Shown one piece after another: positions 51,786-59,758 of a stretch of DNA of 64,000 bases. Location of the stretch: NCBI GenBank assembly GCA_937901905.1, contig CALDIF010000009.1, forward strand, positions 1-64,000. Direction: 5' to 3'. The translations under genes and the position numbers were made by a program. Under the pieces are notes generated by a model, which worked only from the letters and a program-made list of their open reading frames with translations, was not told where the DNA came from and did not search any database. Position 1 is the stretch's first letter. Every line of letters begins with the position of its first letter. Origin of the DNA: an uncultured Porphyromonadaceae bacterium. Lineage in GTDB: Bacteria > Bacteroidota > Bacteroidia > Bacteroidales > Muribaculaceae.

Positions 51786-52187
51786 TTAACGCGTATAACG
51801 GTAGGCAATGTATTCGCGCAGGTTGTAATCGGTGCTTAACAGCAAGTCGCCGTCGCGATCCCACTCATAGTAGAAATACAGTGTGCTCCCGTAGTAGTTG
51901 CTGTTATCAAAGGTGATGCGAATGTTCGAACGAGTTACGTCCCACCTGAAAAAATCACTCACCCTATACCCCCACTCGTCGTAATAGTAATACTCACCCG
52001 TGCCGTTGGCATGAAAACTGTATTCACTCTCGCCCCAACAATCATAGGTGCGATAGCCGTCGTACTCGTAGTCGGACACCCAATGCCCTACCATCTGCTC
52101 GTACATCGGGTCGTCATCGTTGTTCCAATGGCAAGCGGTGAATGACAACAGCAGTGTAAGTAGTGTTAATATTGTAAGCTTCTTTAT
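51786..52187 (-). CDS. Small lipoprotein lacking a standard start codon
   Basis: 134 codons when counted from the codon that should begin the signal peptide. That codon is ATA (52187-52185), followed by KKLTILTLLTLLLSFTAC, a clear lipoprotein signal with Cys as lipid site. The mature part (PMYEQMVGHWVSDYEYDGYR, then SEYSFHANGTGEYYYY) resembles lipocalin-like Bacteroidales lipoproteins. No ATG or GTG stands near; an in-frame TTG at 52244 is the only common alternative and would place 19 extra residues before the signal. Either ATA is used, or TTG, or an ATG-to-ATA change has weakened the gene. It follows the zinc-ribbon gene on the same strand by 15-70 bp. Confidence 0.6.
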   Translation of the reverse strand: MKKLTILTLLTLLLSFTACHWNNDDDPMYEQMVGHWVSDYEYDGYRTYDCWGESEYSFHANGTGEYYYYDEWGYRVSDFFRWDVTRSNIRITFDNSNYYGSTLYFYYEWDRDGDLLLSTDYNLREYIAYRYTR

Positions 52188-52259
52188 ATTATAGCGTCTG
52201 TCGTTAGTTGTGAGTTTTTTGAAGTGCCTTGCAACTTGTGTCAAAAAGGCTCACCCGCA

Positions 52260-53246
52260 TCACTTGTAGAAAGTGAGCCAATTAGTGCCGTAACGTTGCT
52301 GCTTGTCTTGTATGAAAATCGGGTCGGGCCGGTCGGTAGTGCGATACCACGAGTGGTTCCACGGGTCTTTGCCTCCGGCCTCGTTCATCTGCATGCAGAT
52401 TGCATTCTTAACTCCAATCTTAAGCAACGCGTTCACATAATCGCCCATCAGCATCGGCTCGGCACTATCAATAACGCGTAACTTGCCATCCAAGTCGCAC
52501 AGTGCCCGGCACTCGAGAGGACGACTGTTCTTGGTGCGGTAACTGTTAACTGCACCGTTGTAGATGAGTAAATCGTGCATGAAACCGATGCCGTCCTTTC
52601 TCGCTGCAACGAGTAATAGCGAGTCGGCATCGCTCGCCATGCCAAAAGTCCACTCGCCGTCGGCAAGGGTGAAAACGCCGGTGTTGTACGGGCTCTTATA
52701 ACCATTGTAAAACATGCCGTCGCTAACATGATTGCCGGCGATATTGTTGTGCTTGAATTCTTCCGATTTCTCGCCCGTCAGGCTCGCTGCCGCACAAAAG
52801 ATGATGCTGTCGTTGTCGGGCGACGGCTCCGACTCCACTACAAACTCAACGTGGCTGTAGTGGGGTGTGTAAACCATTAAATTATCCACTTTCTTCACCG
52901 TAGTGAGCGAGTCGGGGATTTGCCAAAATATAATATACGCGACAATGACGGCACCGACAAGAGCCAACGCCACCATTGACCCCGTCTTGACCTTATCGGG
53001 CAATTCGGGCCACCACTCCACCTTGCCGGCTGTGCGCGAGGTGTTGCTGCGCGATTGCTCGCGTCGCTTGCCGGTGGTGTGACTGTGTTCGCGCTCGGGT
53101 TGGCGAGGCGGCACGACTGTGTCTTCGGTTTCGCGTCCCGAGGTGTTCGATGTCGGCTGTTGTGCTACGAAGTTGGTAGACCCGCAGTTATAACACATGG
53201 TGCGGTTGTCTTCGTTTTGAAAACCGCATTGTTTGCACGTTTTCAT
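52260..53246 (-). CDS. Zinc-ribbon membrane protein with NAGPA-like C-terminal part
   Basis: 328 residues. The N-terminus is a zinc ribbon (MKTCKQCGFQNEDNRTMCYN, two CxxC pairs). A charged, Ser/Arg-rich linker leads to one membrane helix near 95-115 (MVALALVGAVIVAYIIFW). The exposed C-terminal domain, about 200 residues, ends with a region (ECRALCDLDGKLRVIDSAEP, then ALLKIGVKNAICMQMN) resembling the phosphodiester glycosidase (NAGPA/DUF2233) fold, and then GTNWLTFYK. Orientation implies a cytoplasmic ribbon and a periplasmic domain. The glycosidase relation is weak and unproven. A TATCTTTG box lies at 53362-53355 upstream. Confidence 0.78.
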   Translation of the reverse strand: MKTCKQCGFQNEDNRTMCYNCGSTNFVAQQPTSNTSGRETEDTVVPPRQPEREHSHTTGKRREQSRSNTSRTAGKVEWWPELPDKVKTGSMVALALVGAVIVAYIIFWQIPDSLTTVKKVDNLMVYTPHYSHVEFVVESEPSPDNDSIIFCAAASLTGEKSEEFKHNNIAGNHVSDGMFYNGYKSPYNTGVFTLADGEWTFGMASDADSLLLVAARKDGIGFMHDLLIYNGAVNSYRTKNSRPLECRALCDLDGKLRVIDSAEPMLMGDYVNALLKIGVKNAICMQMNEAGGKDPWNHSWYRTTDRPDPIFIQDKQQRYGTNWLTFYK

Positions 53247-53400
53247 ATCTTAATGAAGTGGTAGAAACCAAGTCGTTTACAGATAAATGAATTATCGGAC
53301 AGCACCACAGTCGGTTGATAGGTCAACGCTTAAAACCGGGGGGCTATCTTGCTGCAAAGATACAAAATTACTGTTACACCCTGCAGTACTTATCACAAAA

Positions 53401-53432
53401 TTTGCTGCAAAATGATTGATTTCTTAACTTTG
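53401..53432 (+). promoter_or_regulatory. Promoter adjoining the pldA start codon
   Basis: TTTG at 53401-53404, a 20-bp spacer and TAACTTTG at 53425-53432. The ATG follows at 53437, so the transcript would start at or within a few bases of the start codon. Confidence 0.6.
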
Positions 53433-53436
53433 CAAC

Positions 53437-54288
53437 ATGAAAATAACTTTAGCCCGACATACAATACTATTGGTACTGCTGTTTGTCACCGTCGTTTCAC
53501 AAGCCCAAATCCTTGTACTCAAGGATGCCGAGCGGTACAGTGCCGACAGTATACGTCGCGAGTACGACAAGCTCCCTTACTTCGGTCTTTACAAGGATAA
53601 TTATTTCTCGATAGGGACGACAATGGGAAGTAAGATAACCAAGTATAACAGCGACGTGAAGTTTCAACTGTCAATCGCCCAACGTCTCACCAAGAGCGTG
53701 TTGCCCTTCGACAGTTATCTGTATCTCTATTTCTCCGAGAAAACGTTGTGGAACGTTTTTGAGGAGTCGTTGCCGATGCACGACCTCAATTTCAATCCGG
53801 GTATCGGCCTGTCGCGATTAGTGATTATCAAGGGACGCGTTGTTGGCAAGATGTCCGTCATGCTTGAGCACGAGAGTAACGGTCGTGACGGTGATGCCTC
53901 GCGCTCATGGAACAAAATATCGTTTGCCGGTGCCGCTTTTATCGACCGCAACTTCATGGTTCACGGCAAATACTGGATTCCCATTGTCGACGGTGAGAAC
54001 AACCGCGACATTCTCAAGTATAGCGGCCTCTTTCAAACAGGGTTTCAAGTCATCAGCGATAACCGCCGTTGGGTGTTCAGTGTCAACTACACCAAGCGCA
54101 GTAATTGGAACCCGTTCTCGGGGAATATCCAACTCGACTTGGGTTTTCGCATTCATCGCTCAGCCAATCAATTCATCTTCATGCAATACTACAACGGTTA
54201 CGGCGAGTGTTTGCTTGATTACAACAAGTATCATTCGCGCCTGCGCGTAGGATTGTTAATTCGCCCGGAGTTGTTCAGCGACTTTTGA
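53437..54288 (+). CDS. pldA: Outer membrane phospholipase A
   Basis: 283 residues with a signal peptide (ending VVSQAQ). The OMPLA family fold of 12 strands is supported by the intact triad spacing: His and Ser of EHESNGRDG, then Asn 12 residues after the Ser (SRSWNKIS). Further marks are MHDLNFNPGIGLSRL and the final FIFMQYYNGYGECLLDYNKY. The enzyme hydrolyses acyl chains of outer-membrane phospholipids when asymmetry is lost. The ATG must be the start because the next Met lies beyond the signal. The promoter lies 4 bp upstream. A strong hairpin follows. Confidence 0.92.
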   Translation: MKITLARHTILLVLLFVTVVSQAQILVLKDAERYSADSIRREYDKLPYFGLYKDNYFSIGTTMGSKITKYNSDVKFQLSIAQRLTKSVLPFDSYLYLYFSEKTLWNVFEESLPMHDLNFNPGIGLSRLVIIKGRVVGKMSVMLEHESNGRDGDASRSWNKISFAGAAFIDRNFMVHGKYWIPIVDGENNRDILKYSGLFQTGFQVISDNRRWVFSVNYTKRSNWNPFSGNIQLDLGFRIHRSANQFIFMQYYNGYGECLLDYNKYHSRLRVGLLIRPELFSDF

Positions 54289-54315
54289 CATCACCGCTAT
54301 ACGTGTCAATAATGC

Positions 54316-54359
54316 ATCAAAAGAGCCTTGAGATTTATAATGCTCAAGGCTCTTTTGAT
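54316..54359 (+). terminator. 17-bp perfect hairpin after pldA
   Basis: ATCAAAAGAGCCTTGAG (54316-54332) pairs perfectly with 54343-54359 around a 10-nt loop. It lies between pldA and the convergent envelope operon and could serve both. The remaining bases to 54531 hold no gene I can support. Confidence 0.7.
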
Positions 54360-54531
54360 AACAAGGCGTGTCAATGGTTTCAGGACATTTACTTGAACAC
54401 CATTACTCGAATAGACCTACACCAATGTTCAATCTCCGGTCGTGTTGTGAACTTTGTCCACGACACCGCTGATGCTGACGATGGAGGCGATTGACGAGCG
54501 TTATTACAAGAGATTGCGAGTATTGTCGTGT

Positions 54532-54717
54532 TTATCCTACGAGAGTTAGCCCGGCACGAACGATACCGATAATGCCGAACAGAACCAGCACCACACCAAC
54601 AATGTTCAGCCCCAAGCGGATATTGCTGCGCACCTTGTGGCTACCCTGAGTAATCCATGACGGCACCACGCGCCACAATAACCACCCCACCACAATATAA
54701 ACAATAGAAGATACCAT
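54532..54717 (-). CDS. Small two-helix membrane protein
   Basis: 61 residues from ATG 54717 (GTG one codon upstream is possible). Two hydrophobic helices (VSSIVYIVVGWLLWRVV and LGLNIVGVVLVLFGIIGIV) joined by a basic loop HKVRSNIR. It follows the serine-protease gene by 19 bp and is the last gene of the eight-gene operon, so it is likely expressed with it. No family was recognised. Confidence 0.7.
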   Translation of the reverse strand: MVSSIVYIVVGWLLWRVVPSWITQGSHKVRSNIRLGLNIVGVVLVLFGIIGIVRAGLTLVG

Positions 54718-54736
54718 CACTACACCGTTTTCGGAT

Positions 54737-55813
54737 TTAACGCATGCTTTCGGCCTTGTCCATCAGTACGCGTAGGTATTTCACTTTTGCTCCTATGTTA
54801 TAATTCCCGCTAAATCTATAGCCCGCTCTATTGATAGCGATGAGATTGCCTTCTTCGTCCATGACAGGACTACCGCTTGAACCGGGCAATATGGGTATAC
54901 TATACATCAAGTCATCGTCGTCGATTTTTTGTATTCGCCCATCGTTGCGCTGGTTCTCAATGCCATGCGCCGTCTCTGCCAACTGTTCTCCATAATTGAA
55001 CCCAATGCTATATACAGCGTCACCCTTGAATATCTCAACCGTGCTGTCTTCATCGGGCACATCGAATACATAACAATCTTCCGGTGTTTTCTTGTTGTTG
55101 GCTTGCAGTATGGCGACATCGTGTTCTATATCTGCAACCACAGTGCTTAGATTTGTCAAATCAGATGTTCCCGAGAAACGATTACCATTAAGCACATAAC
55201 CGATAAATAACGGTACAAACGTTAAGTTCGGTTCTACGTTTAACGTGGATTGGAGTAAACTTTTTGTGTAAGCGATTTCTTTGAGTTGCTCATCTATTGA
55301 GGCATGCTCATTGATTGCCGCGCGCAGTTGTGAGCGAGTTGAACTGCCATAGGCATTAATGTGCGCATCGGTTTTTGCTGTTTCCAAATCTATGCGATCC
55401 TCTTCAAGTGACGCTAATAATGCGTTTACAAACACTTTCCAGTGCTGTTGAATGTTGGCGACTTGTGACGCGAGCGGTTCTCCGGTGACGTGAGCGTTGG
55501 TAGCGACAAAGCCGTCTTCCGAGATGAAAAAACCGGTGCCTGACCAGCCTCTGATAGGAATTGAATCGCGGTTGTCTGTAATTACGAAATCAGGCTCGTC
55601 TGCCTCGGGGTTGTCAACATAAACCGCAAACCCAAACTCTTTGACTACCTTGCCGAAGTCAAGTGCGTAGTATCCGGCGGCTTCGATTAACACTACACCC
55701 GAGTCCATGTCGGCATCGCTGACAACAGGTGGGTTGTTGCCTCCGCCACAACTTGTGAGAACACTCATGGCAATTAAGGCAGATGATAGGAGAATTGAAT
55801 AATTTGTTTTCAT
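54737..55813 (-). CDS. Trypsin-like serine protease lipoprotein with long insertion
   Basis: 358 residues from ATG 55813, which opens a lipoprotein signal (SALIAMSVLTSC, Cys as lipid site). The S1/HtrA-like triad is His in FFISEDGFVATNAHV, Asp in VVADIEHDVAILQAN and Ser in LPGSSGSPVMDEEG. Between His and Asp there is an insertion of about 120 residues, predicted helical (LEEDRIDLETAKTDAHINAY). That is longer than in HtrA and may form a coiled coil or cover. There is no PDZ domain. It ends the operon with the small membrane protein and may act on or regulate partners in the envelope. Confidence 0.88.
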   Translation of the reverse strand: MKTNYSILLSSALIAMSVLTSCGGGNNPPVVSDADMDSGVVLIEAAGYYALDFGKVVKEFGFAVYVDNPEADEPDFVITDNRDSIPIRGWSGTGFFISEDGFVATNAHVTGEPLASQVANIQQHWKVFVNALLASLEEDRIDLETAKTDAHINAYGSSTRSQLRAAINEHASIDEQLKEIAYTKSLLQSTLNVEPNLTFVPLFIGYVLNGNRFSGTSDLTNLSTVVADIEHDVAILQANNKKTPEDCYVFDVPDEDSTVEIFKGDAVYSIGFNYGEQLAETAHGIENQRNDGRIQKIDDDDLMYSIPILPGSSGSPVMDEEGNLIAINRAGYRFSGNYNIGAKVKYLRVLMDKAESMR

Positions 55814-55857
55814 AATTGTATAGACGAATATTGTTTGTTTTAAAATGAGATTGTTAA

Positions 55858-56556
55858 TCACTCAACAACGTGTGAACATGTGAGAAAACAACTCAAACAC
55901 ATCATAATGACGGCAAATAGAGTGGCATACTTGACAAAAATGTCGCTGCAACCGTTCTTGCGAGCGGTAATGCCGTCTTTTGCTTTCTCAATAACCTTGG
56001 TCGCGTTAATGATAGCCGTTTCAGTAGCTTTATTTGATGCGACTACATCGCGATTAACCTTCCTCAAGAGAGAAATGGCATCACGCACTTTAAGCAATGT
56101 TTTGCTGTACTCACCTGCAATTTTTTCCCCGGTCTCTTTAAGCAAATCGGGTAATTGATTGAGTATCAGCAACTGTTGAGTGACTTCAGGCATCAAATCC
56201 AAGTGTTCGTTGATGTATTTTACCTGGTCACTCATCAGTGTGTCAAGTGAGCCTAATTGTACGGCCATGGCATTGCTCATGCCCTTAATGTTCCTTCGGA
56301 CATTGTCACGCAGGTCATCAAGTGCTTGTCTCATTGTGTCATCAACAGCAACGACGCTCGCGAGAATTGCGTCTTGGCGAAGTCTTATTTCTTGCGGTCC
56401 GTTGGTGCGCAGTCCGGCAACCCCTTCAATGGAATTGACTTGTCGGGTTAATTCATCAAGTTTGGCAAGCATCTGCGTGAGCGTGTCAAGATAATTCTCG
56501 ACACGTGTCATGTAGTCCAAGAACCGTTTGGTTTGTCTGTCTTCTTGTTCTGTCAT
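55858..56556 (-). CDS. Coiled-coil protein with C-terminal membrane anchor
   Basis: 232 residues with no signal peptide. Almost the whole length is helical, with heptads from about residue 5 to 195 (DYMTRVENYLDTLTQMLAKL; KATETAIINATKVIEKAKDG). A hydrophobic segment near the end (FAVIMMCLSCFLTC) followed by SHVVE makes it a tail-anchored protein facing the cytoplasm. It starts 1 bp after the preceding gene's stop. No family was recognised; it shares style, not clear sequence, with the next upstream protein. Confidence 0.78.
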   Translation of the reverse strand: MTEQEDRQTKRFLDYMTRVENYLDTLTQMLAKLDELTRQVNSIEGVAGLRTNGPQEIRLRQDAILASVVAVDDTMRQALDDLRDNVRRNIKGMSNAMAVQLGSLDTLMSDQVKYINEHLDLMPEVTQQLLILNQLPDLLKETGEKIAGEYSKTLLKVRDAISLLRKVNRDVVASNKATETAIINATKVIEKAKDGITARKNGCSDIFVKYATLFAVIMMCLSCFLTCSHVVE

Positions 56557-56557
56557 A

Positions 56558-57757
56558 TCAAAGTATTGTGAATTTTTTTACATATAGGCATTGACCCGTA
56601 CTCCGGTCATAAATTTCGTAACGGTAGGACCCCGCTTGCCAATGCCCCGGTGTTGGACTGCCCCATCCTGTTAAGTCATATGTGTTTTCGCCTTCCGATA
56701 CCTCTAAATTTCCGAAAAACGAATATCCGTCGCTCGAACCGTCCCCTGTGCTAAGCCCTGTCGGGGTAATGAATTTTACGGCAAGTTGCTTGTTCGCGCC
56801 GTCCTTGATACCGTAGTAGGATATTACAGCAAAAATGTAAGTCGTGTTCCTGCTGTAAATGGTAGCTCCTATACTTTCTCCCTGATTGTACATTCTCACA
56901 CCGGTAATGATAAACGGCATTTTGTCACCTATGGCTGATAGGGTAGACGTGAGTTCATTAATGCTGTTTTGCATATCGGCCATGTGGGATTCAGTGTTGT
57001 GTTCGATAGAATCGGCGAGAGAGTGCGCGTGTTGTGCTTCCATTTCCAAGTTATTAATCCTATCATTTAACTCAAATTCAGTTTCATTGAAAAGCAGGGT
57101 AGTATTTATAAGTCCCAACCCACTTGAACAGAGAAGCAACACAGTCAAAATCACTTGCCAAACGCTTGTGCGCGACTTTCGTGTCTCTTTGAGGTCAACA
57201 AGGATGTCATTCACGGCATCACCGTTTTGTTTTAACGATTTTGAAAGTTGTAGGTTGCTCTCAATGGCTTCGGTACTGCTCTGCAGAATATTATCGTTTG
57301 AGTCAACAACGGTTTGGTTTTGTTGCTCGCACATTACGACGACTGCCTCCGAAAATGAAGCGATTTCTTTCCCGAGATTTTGCAATGAAGCCAACTGCTC
57401 TACGACATCGGCAAATCGGTTCGACGCGTCTGTGAGGCGTTGTGTCTGTTTAGGCAGCATCGCATCTATCGCTTTGACTTGTGCCCTCATCGTGTCTTGT
57501 AACCGAGACATTAATGATGATGTCTCAATCTTTAATTCACCTATGGCTGTGTGAGTAACATCATCAAGTTCGGTAACAATGGTCGTGAGAGCCTGTTGCG
57601 AGGATAGGGCTTCTTCGCGATAGGTAGCATAGTCGATGGCTGCGACGGACAACGAGCGCATTGACGACAGTTGTTGCTCAAGATATGCACACAACCGTTC
57701 AAGGCGGTCTATCTTGCTGTCCATGGCACTCACGTAGTTATCATAATCCTTATCCAT
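56558..57757 (-). CDS. Coiled-coil membrane protein with C-terminal beta domain
   Basis: 399 residues. An N-terminal cytoplasmic coiled coil (about 1-200) is followed by one membrane helix near 205-225 (VWQVILTVLLLCSSGLGLIN), a short second coiled coil, and a C-terminal domain of about 120 residues (FIITGVRMYNQGESIGATIY to GHWQAGSYRYEIYDRSTGQC). That last module matches my memory of a common Bacteroidetes tail, with W, G and aromatic positions at GWGSPTPGHW and ending in LYVKKFTI. It would lie in the periplasm, tying the cytoplasmic coiled coil to an outer partner. The ORF starts 1 bp after the upstream gene's stop. Confidence 0.78.
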   Translation of the reverse strand: MDKDYDNYVSAMDSKIDRLERLCAYLEQQLSSMRSLSVAAIDYATYREEALSSQQALTTIVTELDDVTHTAIGELKIETSSLMSRLQDTMRAQVKAIDAMLPKQTQRLTDASNRFADVVEQLASLQNLGKEIASFSEAVVVMCEQQNQTVVDSNDNILQSSTEAIESNLQLSKSLKQNGDAVNDILVDLKETRKSRTSVWQVILTVLLLCSSGLGLINTTLLFNETEFELNDRINNLEMEAQHAHSLADSIEHNTESHMADMQNSINELTSTLSAIGDKMPFIITGVRMYNQGESIGATIYSRNTTYIFAVISYYGIKDGANKQLAVKFITPTGLSTGDGSSDGYSFFGNLEVSEGENTYDLTGWGSPTPGHWQAGSYRYEIYDRSTGQCLYVKKFTIL

Positions 57758-57758
57758 G

Positions 57759-58493
57759 TCAGGAAATCTTTATCTTGACTTTGCGTTGAATGATCCACTC
57801 TCCGTCTTGCTTGACGGCAATGCCGGGTTCAAGGGTGTCGATGCGACTGCAACTGTCACCGATTGATGTGATTTCACAAATACCCAGTGCCGTGTGTCGG
57901 TTGCCTATATATCGTGGGGTGTATATCCCATTGATAACATCAAATGTAGCGTGAGTGGTATTACCGGCATCGGTTGTGATGCGGAACAAAGAACGCTCTG
58001 TTTGTATCGCTGTTATTTTGCTGAAACCGAGTGTCGCGGCATTAGGTTCGCCATAATATATCATTGAAGGAATATCACGTGTGGGCAGACAACGCGATGC
58101 ATACTCTTCTGCCCGTGTTCGCTCGCTTGACAATAAGTCTTGCATTTGTTCAAGTTGTGACTGTTTATCGTCCAATGCGTTGCACTTGACTTGTAACTCG
58201 CTCTCCAACGACTTTATTTGTTGCTGAGCCTCTGTGAGGGTCAGCAGCAGTTGGTCTGTCTTTGTTCGCAGTTCTCGTTCGTTTGTTTCAGACTGTCGGA
58301 GTTCACGTTGTAATGCTGCGAGTTGTAATTCGTTCTCGCAGCTGCTTGTGGTGGGCTCGTAGACGGTCAAGTGACGTCTGCGAGCCCACCACAGTGACGC
58401 TTTGTCGGTCATAGTTGCGAGCATTGTCATGAACTTGCTGACGTACAATGCTATCGTCTCCCCAATTCCGGCTGAAATGTCAGGCTTGCTCAT
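57759..58493 (-). CDS. Coiled-coil protein with beta-rich C-terminal domain
   Basis: 244 residues, apparently cytoplasmic. Residues 55-130 form a coiled coil (LQLAALQRELRQSETNEREL; QCEL-type Q/E repeats). The C-terminal ~105 residues (IYYGEPNAATLGFSKITAIQ, later GIAVKQDGEWIIQRKVKIKI) are related to the end of the upstream protein, sharing AIQT, the G-V-KQ-G-WV/II pattern and a final hydrophobic strand. Its start overlaps the stop of that gene by one base (TGATG). The paralogous tails suggest the two proteins contact the same partner or each other. No catalytic motif was seen. Confidence 0.78.
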   Translation of the reverse strand: MSKPDISAGIGETIALYVSKFMTMLATMTDKASLWWARRRHLTVYEPTTSSCENELQLAALQRELRQSETNERELRTKTDQLLLTLTEAQQQIKSLESELQVKCNALDDKQSQLEQMQDLLSSERTRAEEYASRCLPTRDIPSMIYYGEPNAATLGFSKITAIQTERSLFRITTDAGNTTHATFDVINGIYTPRYIGNRHTALGICEITSIGDSCSRIDTLEPGIAVKQDGEWIIQRKVKIKIS

Positions 58494-59758
58494 CAGGTAA
58501 ATATCACAGTCATGGGTGTTGTCACTACCCAGTCTTCGCCTTGCTTGTCAACAGTGCCCGGTGATACCATTGACACCCTTTGCGGGTTGGCGACCTCGCT
58601 TATAACCGTAATGACTTCTGCCGGCAGGTATGTGCGACGTTCGCTGACAATCTTGCTCTCAAACCCGGTAACCCAGTTACTCGCAAAAACAAGTTTGCCG
58701 CAGGTTGCCGACGGGCTTGTTTGAATGGCAAAAATTCTCTTGCCGTTATTCGGACCGATAATCAACCGTTTGCGATTGCTCGCGTCAACACTTGCAAATA
58801 ATATAGTGTCATCATGCGAGAGTTCTTCGGCAACCTGCGAGTGTTGCCCCTGCACTTCGTGTGCATGGTCGGCAACATGCGAAGTGTCAGATTCTACCTT
58901 GGGTTGCTGCATCTGTAAGGTAAGTTCGCTAATGCGATTCCTCATGGCAACGATGTTGCTTTCCAATTGATCACAGCGGGCTGAGAGAGAAACAACGACA
59001 CCTTGCAGTTTGTTGATGTTCTCATACAAAGCATTGATGTGAGCGTTGTGGTGGTCTACCTCGGGCGTTTGTGCCGCCTGCAATGGCATTGCTTGAGGAA
59101 CGGTGTTTTCGGTTTGCCGGGCGTTCTCGTCATCGTCATGCTTGTATGAGGCATATAATTGATACAACAGATAACTGATTGCGGCACAAAATATTGAGGC
59201 AAGCACCACAATAACTGCGATGAGCCACCACGGCCATGAGTTTTGGTTCGGGTCGTCAGTGTTTCCTTGTGTTGCTGCATCGGTATCGACTACTTGTGCA
59301 CTTAGGGCAGCAACGTTTTTATTGTTACTTGCTTGATTTGCCTCGGTTCCTGTCTCGGTCGTTTCGTCAACAAATGATGAGATAAAGGCATCCGAGATTT
59401 CAACTAACTTTTTATAGTGCGCGCTAAGGCTGTCAACCACGGCATCACCCTTGCAAACATCCAGGTGCGCTCCGTATTGAAGCAAAAATACCTTGGTCTT
59501 GTAATCATTGATGTGCGACGTAGAACTATCTAACGCTGCATAAAGTAGTGTGTCATTATATTCCTTGAGCCATTGACGATTGTTTTTTAAGTCATCTACC
59601 AATTGCTTGGTTTTTGTCTTAAAAATATCAATAGTGTTTGCGTCAGGCTGACGTTCGGTGTGAAACCGACTGTCAGGCCCACCGCCCCCCTGGGCTCGGG
59701 TGACCCCGAGCCCGAGAGGCAATAGCATGAGTATTAATAAGAGTAACCTTCTCATCAT
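58493..59758 (-). CDS. Exported single-pass coiled-coil protein with beta-rich tail
   Basis: 421 residues. It begins MMRRLLLLILMLLPLGLGVT, followed by RAQ, a signal peptide. A periplasmic helical domain (25-160) is followed by a membrane helix near 175-200 (WLIAVIVVLASIFCAAISYL). The rest lies in the cytoplasm: a Gln-rich linker, a short coiled coil (KLQGVVVSLSARCDQLESNI) and a C-terminal beta domain (residues 320-421) ending GEDWVVTTPMTVIFT, related to the tail of the next gene's product. Its ATG overlaps the ASKHA gene's stop by 4 bp (ATGATGA), typical of translational coupling. The topology links periplasm and cytoplasm and makes it a candidate adaptor for the ATPase. Confidence 0.8.
   Translation of the reverse strand: MMRRLLLLILMLLPLGLGVTRAQGGGGPDSRFHTERQPDANTIDIFKTKTKQLVDDLKNNRQWLKEYNDTLLYAALDSSTSHINDYKTKVFLLQYGAHLDVCKGDAVVDSLSAHYKKLVEISDAFISSFVDETTETGTEANQASNNKNVAALSAQVVDTDAATQGNTDDPNQNSWPWWLIAVIVVLASIFCAAISYLLYQLYASYKHDDDENARQTENTVPQAMPLQAAQTPEVDHHNAHINALYENINKLQGVVVSLSARCDQLESNIVAMRNRISELTLQMQQPKVESDTSHVADHAHEVQGQHSQVAEELSHDDTILFASVDASNRKRLIIGPNNGKRIFAIQTSPSATCGKLVFASNWVTGFESKIVSERRTYLPAEVITVISEVANPQRVSMVSPGTVDKQGEDWVVTTPMTVIFT

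Noticed and set aside
54285..54494. Plus-strand 69-codon frame after pldA
   Set aside because: It overlaps the terminator hairpin and has no signal, domain or promoter.
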